Shown: positions 34,663-43,242 of the stretch, in pieces
Numbering within the stretch: the stretch's first letter is position 1
Layout of the letters: each line of letters opens with the position of its first letter
Source of the DNA: Pseudaminobacter sp040045035
Lineage (GTDB): Bacteria; Pseudomonadota; Alphaproteobacteria; Rhizobiales; Rhizobiaceae
Assembly: GCF_040045035.1 (NCBI RefSeq)
Contig: NZ_JBDZDS010000011.1
Coordinates: 124,001-188,000, forward strand
DNA: 64,000 nucleotides
Reading direction: 5' to 3'
Made by a program: the position numbers and the translations under genes
The notes under the pieces: generated by a model
The model's input: the letters and a program-made list of their open reading frames with translations, nothing else
What the model was told of the DNA's origin: nothing
The model's database searches: none

Positions 34663-35478
34663 ATGAGCGCCGAGGGCGCGGTCGCCACCGCACCGGACCT
34701 GGCGTCGAGTGGCGCGGCCGAGGCCATCCACATCGAGAACCTGCACAAGAAATTCGGCGATCTGCACGTGCTGAAGGGCGTGTCGCTGAAGGCGCGCGAC
34801 GGCGACGTGGTGGCCATCATAGGCGGCAGCGGTTCGGGCAAGTCGACGCTGCTGCGCTGCATCAACTGCCTCGAAAACCCGACCAGCGGCCTCATCCGCG
34901 TCAATGGCGAAGAGATCCGGCTGAAGCGTGACAGCCACGGCAACAGCATGCCCGCCGACCGGCGCCAGATCGAGCGCATCCGCTCGCGGCTCGGCATGGT
35001 GTTCCAGAGCTTCAACCTGTGGAGCCACATGACGCTTCTGGAAAACGTCATCGAGGTTCCGGTGCATGTGCTGGGCGTCAAGCGCGACGAAGCCATCGAT
35101 ACCGCCGAGAAGCTCCTGGCGCGCGTGGGCCTCGCCGAGAAGCGTGACGTCTACCCGGCCTTCCTGTCGGGCGGCCAGCAGCAGCGCGGCGCGATCGCGC
35201 GGGCGCTGGCCATCCAGCCGCGCGTCATGCTGTTCGACGAACCGACCTCCGCGCTCGACCCCGAACTGGTGGGCGAGGTGCTGCGGGTGATCGGCGACCT
35301 CGCGCGCGAAGGGCGCACCATGATCCTCGTCACCCATGAAATGAAGTTCGCCCGCGAGGTTGCGAGCCACGTCATCTATCTCCACAACGGACAGGTCGAG
35401 GAGGAAGGCCCGCCCGAACAGATCTTCGGCGCGCCGAAATCCGAACGGCTCAAACAATTCATCCGCAACATCTCCTGA
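34663..35478 (+). CDS. Polar amino acid ABC transporter ATPase (HisP/ArtP-like)
   Basis: A 271-aa ATPase: Walker A GGSGSGKST, RLGMVFQSFNLWSHMT Q-loop, LSGGQQQRGAIARAL signature, VMLFDEPTSALDPE and VTHEM. Features such as KRDSHGNSMPADRRQIE insertion and LFGAPKSERLKQFI end are typical of the histidine/arginine/octopine subfamily. Start 34663 has GGAG eight bases upstream. First gene of the import operon. Confidence 0.93.
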   Translation: MSAEGAVATAPDLASSGAAEAIHIENLHKKFGDLHVLKGVSLKARDGDVVAIIGGSGSGKSTLLRCINCLENPTSGLIRVNGEEIRLKRDSHGNSMPADRRQIERIRSRLGMVFQSFNLWSHMTLLENVIEVPVHVLGVKRDEAIDTAEKLLARVGLAEKRDVYPAFLSGGQQQRGAIARALAIQPRVMLFDEPTSALDPELVGEVLRVIGDLAREGRTMILVTHEMKFAREVASHVIYLHNGQVEEEGPPEQIFGAPKSERLKQFIRNIS

Positions 35479-35531
35479 ATGCAAGCGGACGAAACACCGG
35501 GAACACTCAACAAGAACAGGGAGTCTTGCAA

Positions 35532-36329
35532 ATGATCAGAGGTCTGAAGATCGCCGCGGCAGCGGTGCTGCTGGGCGTTGCCGGCATGGCCGCCGCGCAC
35601 GCCGAAGAGATCAAGGTCGGCTTCTCGCCGGAAGCCTATCCGCCGTTCTACACCCAGGATGCCTCCGGCAAGTGGGAAGGCTGGGAGGTCGAGATCGTCA
35701 ACGCCATTTGCGACGAAGCGAAGCTCGACTGCGTGCTGACCCCGATTCCGTGGGACGGCCTGATCCCCGCGCTCAAGACCAAGAAGATCGACGCGATCAT
35801 GAACTCGATGTCGATCACCGAGGAGCGCAAGAAGGAGATCAACTTCTCAAGCAAATACTACAACACGCCGACGGTCGTGATCGGCGCCAAGGACCAGAAG
35901 TTCGACGCCACGCCCGAAGGGCTCAAGGGCAAGGTGCTCGGCGTCCAGGTTTCCACCATCCACGCCGCCTACGCCAAGAAGCACTTCGGCGACGCCGCCG
36001 CCGAGATCAAGGAATACCAGACACAGGACGAAGCCAATCAGGATCTCGCCGCCGGCCGCCTCGATGCCACCCAGGCTGACTCGATCGCGCTGGGCGACTT
36101 CCTGGCGTCGGACGCCGGCAAGGCCTGCTGCGACCTCAAGGGCGAAGTCGCGCCCGATGATGAAGTGCTTGGCCTCGGCGTCGGCGCGGGCGTGCGCAAG
36201 GAAGACACCGCGCTGCAGGAAAGGCTCAGCGCCGCCATCAAGGCCATTCGCGACAATGGCAAATATGCCGAGATCACCAAGAAGTACTTCGATTTCGACA
36301 TCTACGGCGCTGCCAGCCAGGCCAACTGA
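35532..36329 (+). CDS. Polar amino acid ABC transporter substrate-binding protein
   Basis: A 265-aa periplasmic binding protein (SBP_bac_3). A Sec signal peptide (MIRGLKIAAAAVLLGVAGMAAAHA) precedes EEIKVGFSPEAYPPFY. The ligand-pocket pattern WEGWEVEIVNAICDEAKLDC and SITEERKKEINFSSKYY is that of lysine/arginine/ornithine/octopine binders. A hairpin follows the gene. Confidence 0.92.
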   Translation: MIRGLKIAAAAVLLGVAGMAAAHAEEIKVGFSPEAYPPFYTQDASGKWEGWEVEIVNAICDEAKLDCVLTPIPWDGLIPALKTKKIDAIMNSMSITEERKKEINFSSKYYNTPTVVIGAKDQKFDATPEGLKGKVLGVQVSTIHAAYAKKHFGDAAAEIKEYQTQDEANQDLAAGRLDATQADSIALGDFLASDAGKACCDLKGEVAPDDEVLGLGVGAGVRKEDTALQERLSAAIKAIRDNGKYAEITKKYFDFDIYGAASQAN

Positions 36330-36345
36330 GGCTTAGTCCCTTCGA

Positions 36346-36377
36346 CCGGGCGGCTGGTGCATAGCGCCGCCGCCCGG
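36346..36377 (+). promoter_or_regulatory. Hairpin between binding-protein and permease genes
   Basis: CCGGGCGGC and GCCGCCCGG form a perfect 9-bp stem with a 14-base loop, 17 bases after the binding-protein stop. It ends two bases before the only upstream ATG of the permease frame. It likely stabilises the binding-protein mRNA end or attenuates the permeases. Confidence 0.6.
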
Positions 36378-36378
36378 A

Positions 36379-37161
36379 ATGCCGGCTGTACATCCGAGCG
36401 GGAGAACCAAGCTGTCTGACTTCCTTGCAGCCGTCTTCGGACACGGCACCCTTGAGCTATTGGCGCTCGAACCTCCCGGCCGGGGAGCGTTCCTGCTCCT
36501 GGGCTTGATGAATTCCATCATGATTGCCGTCGGCGCCACGGTACTCGGGCTGACGATCGGGATAGCCGGCGCCTGCGGCAAGCTCTATGGCAACCCGGTG
36601 ATCAAGGACCTCTGCGAGGTCTACACCACGCTGGTCCGCGCGGTTCCGGAACTGGTGCTGATCCTGCTCCTCTATTTCGCCGGCACCGACCTCATCAACC
36701 GGGTGCTTGCCGTCTGGGGCTATCCGCCGGCCGACATCAACGGTGTTGTGGCGGGCATATTTGTGCTCGGAGTCGTGCAGGGCGCGTACTCGACCGAGGT
36801 GCTGCGCGGCGCGATCCTTGCCATCCCGCAGGGACAGATCGAGGCGGCCCGCGCCTTCGGCATGCCGCTGATGCTGATGCTGAAGCGCATAACTTTGCCG
36901 GCTATGCTGCCCTTCGCCATACCGGGCCTTGCCAATCTTTGGCTGATCGCAACCAAGGACACCGCGCTTCTGGCCATCGTCGGCTTCAACGAACTGACGC
37001 AGACCACACGCACTGCCGCAGGCGCGACCAAGGCCTATTTCACCTTCTTCATGGCCGCCGGCGCGCTCTATCTTGCGCTCACTTTGTTCTCCAACCTGAT
37101 ACTCGGCCGGGTCGAGCGCTGGGCAAGACGCGGGCTGCCGTCCGTGGGGGGCGCGGCGTGA
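36379..37161 (+). CDS. Polar amino acid ABC transporter permease (HisQ-like)
   Basis: A 260-aa (or 249-aa) HisQ/ArtQ-type permease with about five membrane segments and the EAA motif QIEAARAFGMPLMLMLKRITLP. The start is uncertain: ATG 36379 lies against the hairpin and has no ribosome site, whereas an in-frame CTG at 36412 has a perfect GGGAG seven bases upstream. The TGA overlaps the next permease's ATG by one base. Confidence 0.9.
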   Translation: MPAVHPSGRTKLSDFLAAVFGHGTLELLALEPPGRGAFLLLGLMNSIMIAVGATVLGLTIGIAGACGKLYGNPVIKDLCEVYTTLVRAVPELVLILLLYFAGTDLINRVLAVWGYPPADINGVVAGIFVLGVVQGAYSTEVLRGAILAIPQGQIEAARAFGMPLMLMLKRITLPAMLPFAIPGLANLWLIATKDTALLAIVGFNELTQTTRTAAGATKAYFTFFMAAGALYLALTLFSNLILGRVERWARRGLPSVGGAA

Positions 37162-37970
37162 TGTCGAGCGAATCCTCTGTCCTGACAGCCGCCCCACGGA
37201 CCTCAGCCTGGCTTCAGCCGCACCGGATCGTGCTGATACTGATTGCCGCTGCGCTGGTGCTCGCTTCCGTCTTCTACATGCGCTGGGACTGGCTGCCGCG
37301 CTATCTGCCGATTGCCATCGAAGGCATCTGGCGCACGATCTGGCTACTGGTAGCAAGCGCCGGGCTCGGTATCATGCTGGCCATTCCGCTCGGCCTCGTC
37401 CAGGCCACCGGGCCAAAGATCCTCTCCGTTCCAGCCAAGACGTTCTGCACCATCATCCGCGGCACGCCGCTCTTGCTGCAGGTTTGGCTGCTCTATTACG
37501 GGCTGGGCTCGCTCTTCCCGCAATTCCCGTGGATCCGCGAATCCTTCATGTGGCCCTATCTCAGGCAGGCATGGCCCTATGGCCTGCTGGCCCTGACGCT
37601 CTCCTTCGCCGGCTATGAGGGCGAGGTGATGCGCGGTGCCTTTGCCGGCGTGGCGCGCGGGCAGCTCGAGGCCGCGCGGGCCTTCGGCATGAGCCGCTGG
37701 AAGATATTCCGCCGCATCTGGCTGCCGCAGGCGGTCCAGCGGGCGCTACCGACGCTGGCGGGCGAAACCGTTCTGCAACTGAAGGCCACGCCGCTGGTGG
37801 CCACCATCACGGTGGTCGACATCTATAACGTCGCATCGCGCGTGCGGCAGGAGACCTTTGTCGTCTACGAGCCGCTGCTGCTGCTTGCACTGGTCTATCT
37901 CTGCATCACCGGCATCATCGTCTTCGCCTTCCGCAAGCTGGAGGCCCGGATTCCGGCGCGACTGGGGTGA
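37161..37970 (+). CDS. Polar amino acid ABC transporter permease (HisM-like)
   Basis: A 269-aa partner permease with about five membrane segments, IIRGTPLLLQVWLLYYGL and the EAA motif QLEAARAFGMSRWKIFRRIWLP. Start MSSESS shares a base with the upstream stop (TGATG). The channel imports a basic or guanidino amino acid by family. Confidence 0.92.
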   Translation: MSSESSVLTAAPRTSAWLQPHRIVLILIAAALVLASVFYMRWDWLPRYLPIAIEGIWRTIWLLVASAGLGIMLAIPLGLVQATGPKILSVPAKTFCTIIRGTPLLLQVWLLYYGLGSLFPQFPWIRESFMWPYLRQAWPYGLLALTLSFAGYEGEVMRGAFAGVARGQLEAARAFGMSRWKIFRRIWLPQAVQRALPTLAGETVLQLKATPLVATITVVDIYNVASRVRQETFVVYEPLLLLALVYLCITGIIVFAFRKLEARIPARLG

Positions 37971-37972
37971 GC

Positions 37973-38977
37973 ATGACCGAAACTGTCAGGCTCGGCCTCG
38001 ACGAGGCGCTGTCGCTTTGCCGCGAAGCGGCAATGCGTGCCGGGGCCAGCCTCGACACGGCGGCAGCCCTCGCCAAAGCTTCCGTCGACGCCGAGCGAGA
38101 CGGCCAGGCGACCGTCGGCATCGCCCATCTCGTCGATTATCTCGAGGCGCTGGAAGCCGGCCGCATCGACGGCAAGGCCGAGCCGGAGCTTTCGCGTCCG
38201 GCCTGCGCCATCATACTGTCGGACGCCAGAGGCGGCTCGGCGCATCTGGGTTTTGACCGCGCCTTCGACGACCTTGCGCAGACCGCGCGGCAGCTTGGCG
38301 TGGCCGTCTTCTCGCAGCACAACGCCTTCACCTGCGGCTCGCTGGGCTATTTCGTCGGCCGCCTGGGCGAGGCGGGGCTGGTCGGGCTCGCCGCCACCAA
38401 CGGCCCCGCACTGCTGGCCGGCTCGGGCGCAACCAGACCGGTCTATTGCACCAACCCGCTGGCTTTCGCCGCCCCCGTGGCTGGCGGCGCGCCGCTGGTG
38501 ATCGACCAGGCCTCCAGCGCCACCGCCTTCGTCAATGTCCGCAAGGCCGCGCATGAGGGACGCGCCATCCCCGAGGGCTGGGCGCTCGACGCGGAAGGCC
38601 GGCCGACCACCGATGCCAGAGCGGCGGTGAAGGGTGCCCTGCTCGCCTTTGGTGGCGCGCGCGGCGCAAACATCGCGCTGATGGTCGAGGTTCTGGCCGC
38701 GGGCCTTTCAGGCGCCAACTGGTCGCTCGACGCGCCTTCCTTCACCAGCGGCGAGCAGAGCCCGGGTGCGGGGCTGTTCGTACTGGCGCTGGAGCCCAAG
38801 CTCCTCGATCCAGATTTTTCGGAACGCATGGCCGCCCAGATCAAGCGGCTTTCAGGCGACTATGGCGTGCACATACCGGGCCTGGCCAAGGCGGCGGCAC
38901 GCGAACGCGCAGAGCGCGACGGCATCGCCATCGACAAGACGCTGTACGACCGGCTTGCCAATTGGAAGAGACGCTGA
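37973..38977 (+). CDS. Malate/L-lactate dehydrogenase (Ldh2/DpkA) family oxidoreductase
   Basis: A 334-aa NAD(P)H-dependent enzyme of the Ldh2 fold, with ATNGPALLAGSGATRPVYCTNPLAFA and DQASSATAFVN. The family covers malate, ureidoglycolate and 2,3-diketogulonate enzymes and the imino-acid reductases DpkA (delta1-piperideine/pyrroline-2-carboxylate). Its place two bases after the amino acid importer and opposite the DDAH/AruI-like operon favours an imino-acid or N-alkyl-amino-acid role. GGGG precedes the ATG. Confidence 0.82.
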   Translation: MTETVRLGLDEALSLCREAAMRAGASLDTAAALAKASVDAERDGQATVGIAHLVDYLEALEAGRIDGKAEPELSRPACAIILSDARGGSAHLGFDRAFDDLAQTARQLGVAVFSQHNAFTCGSLGYFVGRLGEAGLVGLAATNGPALLAGSGATRPVYCTNPLAFAAPVAGGAPLVIDQASSATAFVNVRKAAHEGRAIPEGWALDAEGRPTTDARAAVKGALLAFGGARGANIALMVEVLAAGLSGANWSLDAPSFTSGEQSPGAGLFVLALEPKLLDPDFSERMAAQIKRLSGDYGVHIPGLAKAAARERAERDGIAIDKTLYDRLANWKRR

Positions 38978-39002
38978 GCCTCCGCGCCCTTCTCCTCGGC
39001 GC

Positions 39003-39031
39003 ATAAAGAAGCCCCACACGCCGGCGGGGCT
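39003..39031 (-). terminator. Terminator of csbD
   Basis: On the minus strand AGCCCC and GGGGCT enclose a 10-base loop and are followed by TTCTTTA, about 30 bases after the csbD stop. It may also insulate the convergent Ldh2 operon. Confidence 0.6.
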
Positions 39032-39061
39032 CCAGTTCCGGTCAGGGATGGGGGGGTGGAC

Positions 39062-39262
39062 TCAGTGATGGCGCTTCAGCCAGGTGTCGATGTCTTTTTC
39101 GGCCTGCTCGGAGTCCTTGCCGTAGCGTGCCTGGAGACGTCCAGCGAGCTCTTTGCGCTTGCCCTTGATGACGTCGAGATCATCGTTGGTGAGCTTGCCC
39201 CACTGCTGCTGTACCTCGCCTTTGAACTTTTCCCAATTACCTTCAACCTGGTTCCAGTTCAT
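39062..39262 (-). CDS. CsbD family stress-response protein
   Basis: A 66-aa protein beginning MNWNQVEGNWEKFKGEV, then a KLTNDDLDVIKGKR segment, the diagnostic CsbD pattern. These small hydrophilic proteins accumulate under general stress; the molecular role is unknown. AAGGAG lies six bases before the ATG and an EcfG-type promoter 60 bases upstream. Confidence 0.93.
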   Translation of the reverse strand: MNWNQVEGNWEKFKGEVQQQWGKLTNDDLDVIKGKRKELAGRLQARYGKDSEQAEKDIDTWLKRHH

Positions 39263-39321
39263 CTGAATCTCCTTGATTTCATTGAGATTTGTGGCCGGCG
39301 CTCGGCGCGAACCGAAAAGTC

Positions 39322-39346
39322 AACGGGTCAGAACGCCTTCGGTTCC
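39322..39346 (-). promoter_or_regulatory. EcfG (general stress sigma) type promoter of csbD
   Basis: On the minus strand GGAAC (39346-39342) is followed after exactly 16 bases by CGTT (39325-39322), matching the GGAAC-N16/17-CGTT promoter of alphaproteobacterial EcfG sigma factors, 60 bases before the csbD ATG. Confidence 0.7.
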
Positions 39347-39528
39347 CTCTAAAAAACATGAATAAGGCATTCAACTTCATGTCACGGCTCGACACGCTCG
39401 ATCGCTCCGGCGGATTCTTCTTGTTGACAATACGGCGCAAAGCCGGCTCGCGCGCCCTTTGCCTTTATCGCGAAAATCATTATGAACGAGCCTAGCCAAG
39501 CCAGAAGGGCGTACGACCGGAGCCAGAC

Positions 39529-40503
39529 ATGACCGAAATCCTCCAGATCCCCAAACTCGTCACCGTTTTCGGAGGGTCCGGTTTCATTGGCCGCCATGTG
39601 GTGCGCGCGCTCGCCAAGCGGGGCTATCGCGTGCGCGTCGCCTGCCGAAGGCCCGAGCTCGCCGGCCACCTGCAGCCCCTGGGCAGCATGGGCCAGATCC
39701 AGCCGGTCCAGGCCAACATACGCGTGCGCTGGTCGGTCGACCGGGCCGTGGAGGGCGCCGATCACGTCGTCAACCTCGTCGGCATCCTTGCCGAATCGGG
39801 ACGGCAGAAGTTTCCGGTGGTGCAGGAGTTCGGCGCGCGCGCCGTTGCGGAGGCTGCCCGCGCCGTCGGCGCAGGGCTGACCCATGTCTCGGCTCTGGGC
39901 GCGAATGCGCAGTCCGAATCCGTCTATGCCCGCACCAAGGCGGGCGGCGAGCGGGCCGTGCAGGAGACGATCCCCGATGCGACGATCTTCCGTCCGTCTA
40001 TCGTGTTCGGCCCCGAGGACGGTTTCTACAACCGCTTCGCCAACATGGCCCGTTTCTCGCCGATTCTGCCGCTGATCGGCGGCGGCACCACCCGCTTCCA
40101 GCCGGTCTATGTCGTCGACGTCGCCGAGGCGATCGCGCATGCGGTCGAGGGCAGCATCGAGCGCGGCCGGATCTATGAGTTGGGCGGCCCCAACGTGCTG
40201 ACCTTCCGCCAGTGCATGGAAGAGATGCTCGATGTCATCCACCGCCGCCGGATGCTGGTGTCGGTGCCTTGGTGGGCTGCGAGCCTGCAGGGCGCAGTGC
40301 TTGGCATGCTGCCCGGCAAGCTTTTGACCTCCGACCAGGTGACGCTGCTGAAGTCCGACAACGTGGTGTCGCCGGAAGCCGAGCGCGAAGGCCGCACCTT
40401 CGCCGGCATCGGAATCATGCCGCAATCGACCGCGACGATCCTGCCGAGCTATCTCTGGCGCTATCGCCCCGCCGGCCAGTTCTCGCGCGACAACGAGGCC
40501 TGA
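39529..40503 (+). CDS. Complex I NDUFA9-family NAD(P)-binding protein
   Basis: A 324-aa atypical SDR. The dinucleotide loop VTVFGGSGFIGRHVVR is near the N-terminus, then GVLTHVSALGA-like and RPSIVFGPEDGFYNRF segments characteristic of the NDUFA9-like family. The homologous mitochondrial subunit binds NADPH in complex I; in alphaproteobacteria the protein is thought to associate with or assist respiratory complex I or quinone metabolism. It lacks a YxxxK in the exact classical context (VYARTKAGGE carries Y and K). Confidence 0.88.
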   Translation: MTEILQIPKLVTVFGGSGFIGRHVVRALAKRGYRVRVACRRPELAGHLQPLGSMGQIQPVQANIRVRWSVDRAVEGADHVVNLVGILAESGRQKFPVVQEFGARAVAEAARAVGAGLTHVSALGANAQSESVYARTKAGGERAVQETIPDATIFRPSIVFGPEDGFYNRFANMARFSPILPLIGGGTTRFQPVYVVDVAEAIAHAVEGSIERGRIYELGGPNVLTFRQCMEEMLDVIHRRRMLVSVPWWAASLQGAVLGMLPGKLLTSDQVTLLKSDNVVSPEAEREGRTFAGIGIMPQSTATILPSYLWRYRPAGQFSRDNEA

Positions 40504-40525
40504 ACCAGGCCACGTTGCCCAACCT

Positions 40526-40981
40526 CTAACAGGGGTCGAGGCGCTTGGTCATGAAGACCCGCTTCAACCCCTGCTCGACGGCACGGTGCGTTTCGACATA
40601 GCCGGTCCGCCTGTAGAGCGTCTGGTTCTCTGTCATCAATTCATGCGTATAGAGCCGTATGGCGAGAAAGCCTGCGGTCCGCGCCTGGCTTTCGGCGAAA
40701 TCGAGCAGCCTGCGCCCATACCCCTTGCCCTGCGCCGCCGGATGCACCGCAATATTGTCGAGAAGCATCGCATCCCGCTCCGGGATCAACACCAGAATCC
40801 CGACGATCGCATCCCCCTCGGCAAGCACGTGCACGGCCCCCGCGGCGATCCTGGCAACATAGTCGTCCAGCATCGGGCCCGGTTGCTGCCCGATGCGCGC
40901 GATATAGCCGCAATAGGCCTCGTGGACGAGCGCCTCTACCGCCGCAAGATCGTCGGGCGCGGCAAGACGTAGTTCAGTCAT
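40526..40981 (-). CDS. GNAT family N-acetyltransferase
   Basis: A 151-aa acetyltransferase with the acetyl-CoA loop VHPAAQGKGYGRRLLDFAE and C-terminal LYRRTGYVETHR. Substrate unknown. GGGGG seven bases upstream of the ATG fixes the start. Confidence 0.9.
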   Translation of the reverse strand: MTELRLAAPDDLAAVEALVHEAYCGYIARIGQQPGPMLDDYVARIAAGAVHVLAEGDAIVGILVLIPERDAMLLDNIAVHPAAQGKGYGRRLLDFAESQARTAGFLAIRLYTHELMTENQTLYRRTGYVETHRAVEQGLKRVFMTKRLDPC

Positions 40982-41020
40982 AAGACATCCCCCCTTGTCA
41001 TAGCCTGCCCGGACGAGCCG

Positions 41021-42301
41021 CTATGCCATTTTGTGCCGTCTGTTCACGCTGCCAGGGCGACCCGAAAGCGAAAGCTGCGTCTCCTGCTTCTGGCGCGTGG
41101 CGACCACCTTGCCCTTGGCGACGACGCAAAGGCGCTCGGCGCGCAGGCGCAGCGCCTCGACCGGATTGCCGGCATCGAGCACCACGAGGCTCGCCGTCTT
41201 GCCGACTTCGAGGCCGAGGTGGTCGAGGCCCATGATCTCGGCATTGGTCCGGGTGACCATGTCGAAGCACTGGCGCATGCCCGCCGGGCTGGTCATCTGC
41301 GCCACATGCAGGCCCATGAAGGCGACGTCGAGCATGTCGGCGGTGCCGAGCGGATACCACGGGTCGAGCACGCAGTCCTGGCCGAAGCCGACCTTGATGC
41401 CGGCCTTCAGCATTTCGGGCACGCGCGTCATGCCGCGGCGCTTGGGATAGGTGTCGTGGCGGCCCTGGATGACGATGTTGATCAGCGGGTTGGGGCAAGC
41501 CGAAACGCCGGCCTCGGCAATCAGCGGCAGGAGCTTCGAGACGTAGTAATTGTCCATGGAGTGCATGGAGGTGAGGTGCGAGCCGTTCACCCTGCCCTGC
41601 AGGCCAAGACGCTGCGTCTCATAGGCCAGCTGCTCGATGTGGCGCGAGTTCGGATCATCCGTCTCGTCGCAATGCATGTCGACCATCAGGCCGCGTGTCG
41701 CCGCGATCTCGCACAGCTCCGTCACCGAGCGGGTGCCGTCGGCCATTGTGCGCTCAAAATGCGGAATGCCGCCGACGATCTCCACGCCCATGTCGAGCGC
41801 GCGGATGGTGTTTTCGCGCGCAGTGGGCGAGCGATAAAAACCGTCCTGCGGGAAGGCGACAAGTTGCAGGTCGATGTAAGGCGCGACCTCTTTCTTCACC
41901 TCCAGCAGCGCCTCGACGGCGAGCAGCCGGTCGTCGCAGGTGTCGACATGGGTGCGGACGGCAAGCAGGCCCATCGAGACGGCCCAGTCGCAATAGGCGA
42001 GCGCGCGGCTCTTCACCGCCTCATGGGTCAGCAGCGGCTTCAGCTCGCCCCAGAGCGCGATGCCTTCCAGGAGCGTGCCCGAGGCATTGATGCGCGGAAT
42101 GCCGTAGGAGAGCGTCGCATCCATGTGGAAATGCGGATCGACGAAAGGCTGCGAGACAAGATTGCCGGTGGCATCCACCACCTTGGCCGCCTCGGCCTCG
42201 AGCTTTGGCTCGATGGCCGCGATTTTTTCTCCACGGATGCCAATGTCTGCGACGTTGCCGTCGGGCAGAATGCCGCCACGGACAATCAGGTCAAAACTCA
42301 T
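41021..42301 (-). CDS. codA: Cytosine deaminase (amidohydrolase family)
   Basis: A 426-aa metal-dependent amidohydrolase. PHFHMDATLSYG provides the HxH metal ligands, VDMHCDETDDP and SHLTSMHS further ligands, GFGQDCVLDPWYPLG the metal-binding Asp and CodA-type ending. CodA turns cytosine into uracil and ammonia; related enzymes act on isoguanine or creatinine-like rings. The frame is open far upstream, but ATG 42301 overlaps the permease stop as ATGA and has AAGGCGAG upstream. As last gene of a nucleoside/nucleobase importer operon it probably acts on what is imported. Confidence 0.88.
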   Translation of the reverse strand: MSFDLIVRGGILPDGNVADIGIRGEKIAAIEPKLEAEAAKVVDATGNLVSQPFVDPHFHMDATLSYGIPRINASGTLLEGIALWGELKPLLTHEAVKSRALAYCDWAVSMGLLAVRTHVDTCDDRLLAVEALLEVKKEVAPYIDLQLVAFPQDGFYRSPTARENTIRALDMGVEIVGGIPHFERTMADGTRSVTELCEIAATRGLMVDMHCDETDDPNSRHIEQLAYETQRLGLQGRVNGSHLTSMHSMDNYYVSKLLPLIAEAGVSACPNPLINIVIQGRHDTYPKRRGMTRVPEMLKAGIKVGFGQDCVLDPWYPLGTADMLDVAFMGLHVAQMTSPAGMRQCFDMVTRTNAEIMGLDHLGLEVGKTASLVVLDAGNPVEALRLRAERLCVVAKGKVVATRQKQETQLSLSGRPGSVNRRHKMA

Positions 42302-43242
42302 CTCTCGCCTTTCTGGTAGGGGATCATCAGCGCCTTGGGATAGGTAGCGCGGCGCGCCACCAGGATCAGCGCCAGGATGGACAGCGCATAGGGCATCATC
42401 AGGAACACCTGATAGGGCACCACGCCGCCGGAAATCTGCTGCAGGCGGATCTGATAGGCATCGAAGGCGGCAAAAAGTATGGCGCCAAGCAGCGCCTTGC
42501 CCGGCCGCCATGAGCCGAACACCACCAGCGCGATGCAGATCCAGCCGCGGCCGTTGATCATCTCGAAGAAGAAGGAGTTGAAGGCCGACATGGTGAGGAA
42601 TGCGCCGCCGACCGCCATCAGCGCGCTGCCGACCATGACCGCACCCATGCGGATTCCGGTGACGCTGATGCCCTGTGCCTCGACGGCGGACGGGTTTTCG
42701 CCCGCCGCGCGCACGGCCAGGCCGATCGGCGTGCGGTAGAGCATCCAGGCAACCACGGCGACCGTCACAAAGGCCAGATAGGTGAGCGGCGTCTGTGAAA
42801 ACAGCGCCTCGCCCAGCACCGGTATCTTCGACAGGCCGGGAATGGGCAGCGGCTGGAACGGCTCGATCTTGGGCGGCGTGGTGACCTGCGGCAGCGCCAG
42901 CCGGTAGGTGAAATAGGTGAGGCTCGTGGCGAGCAGCGTGACGCCGATGCCCACCACATGCTGTGACAGGCCGAGCGGCACGGTCAGCGTGGCATGGAGC
43001 AGGCCGAACATGGCGCCCGCAAGCGCCGCGACGGCCACGCCGGTCCAAAGGTCGCCGCCGGAATAGACGGTGAACCAGCCGGCAAAGGCGCCGACGGTCA
43101 TGATGCCTTCGATGCCGAGATTGAGCACGCCCGCGCGCTCGCAGATCAGTTCGCCCATGGTGGCGAAGATCAGCGGCGAGGCGATGCGGATCGCAGCCAC
43201 CCAGAAGGAAGCGGTGAAGAGGATTTCGAGGGCCTGCTCCAT
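42298..43242 (-). CDS. Nucleoside-type ABC transporter permease 2 (YufQ/NupC-like)
   Basis: A 314-aa permease of the BPD_transp_2 family, with about eight membrane segments and GELICERAGVLNLGIEGIM, the motif shared by BMP-linked permeases. ATG at 43242 shares a base with the upstream stop; GAGG lies eight bases before it. Works with the second permease and the double ATPase. Confidence 0.92.
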   Translation of the reverse strand: MEQALEILFTASFWVAAIRIASPLIFATMGELICERAGVLNLGIEGIMTVGAFAGWFTVYSGGDLWTGVAVAALAGAMFGLLHATLTVPLGLSQHVVGIGVTLLATSLTYFTYRLALPQVTTPPKIEPFQPLPIPGLSKIPVLGEALFSQTPLTYLAFVTVAVVAWMLYRTPIGLAVRAAGENPSAVEAQGISVTGIRMGAVMVGSALMAVGGAFLTMSAFNSFFFEMINGRGWICIALVVFGSWRPGKALLGAILFAAFDAYQIRLQQISGGVVPYQVFLMMPYALSILALILVARRATYPKALMIPYQKGER

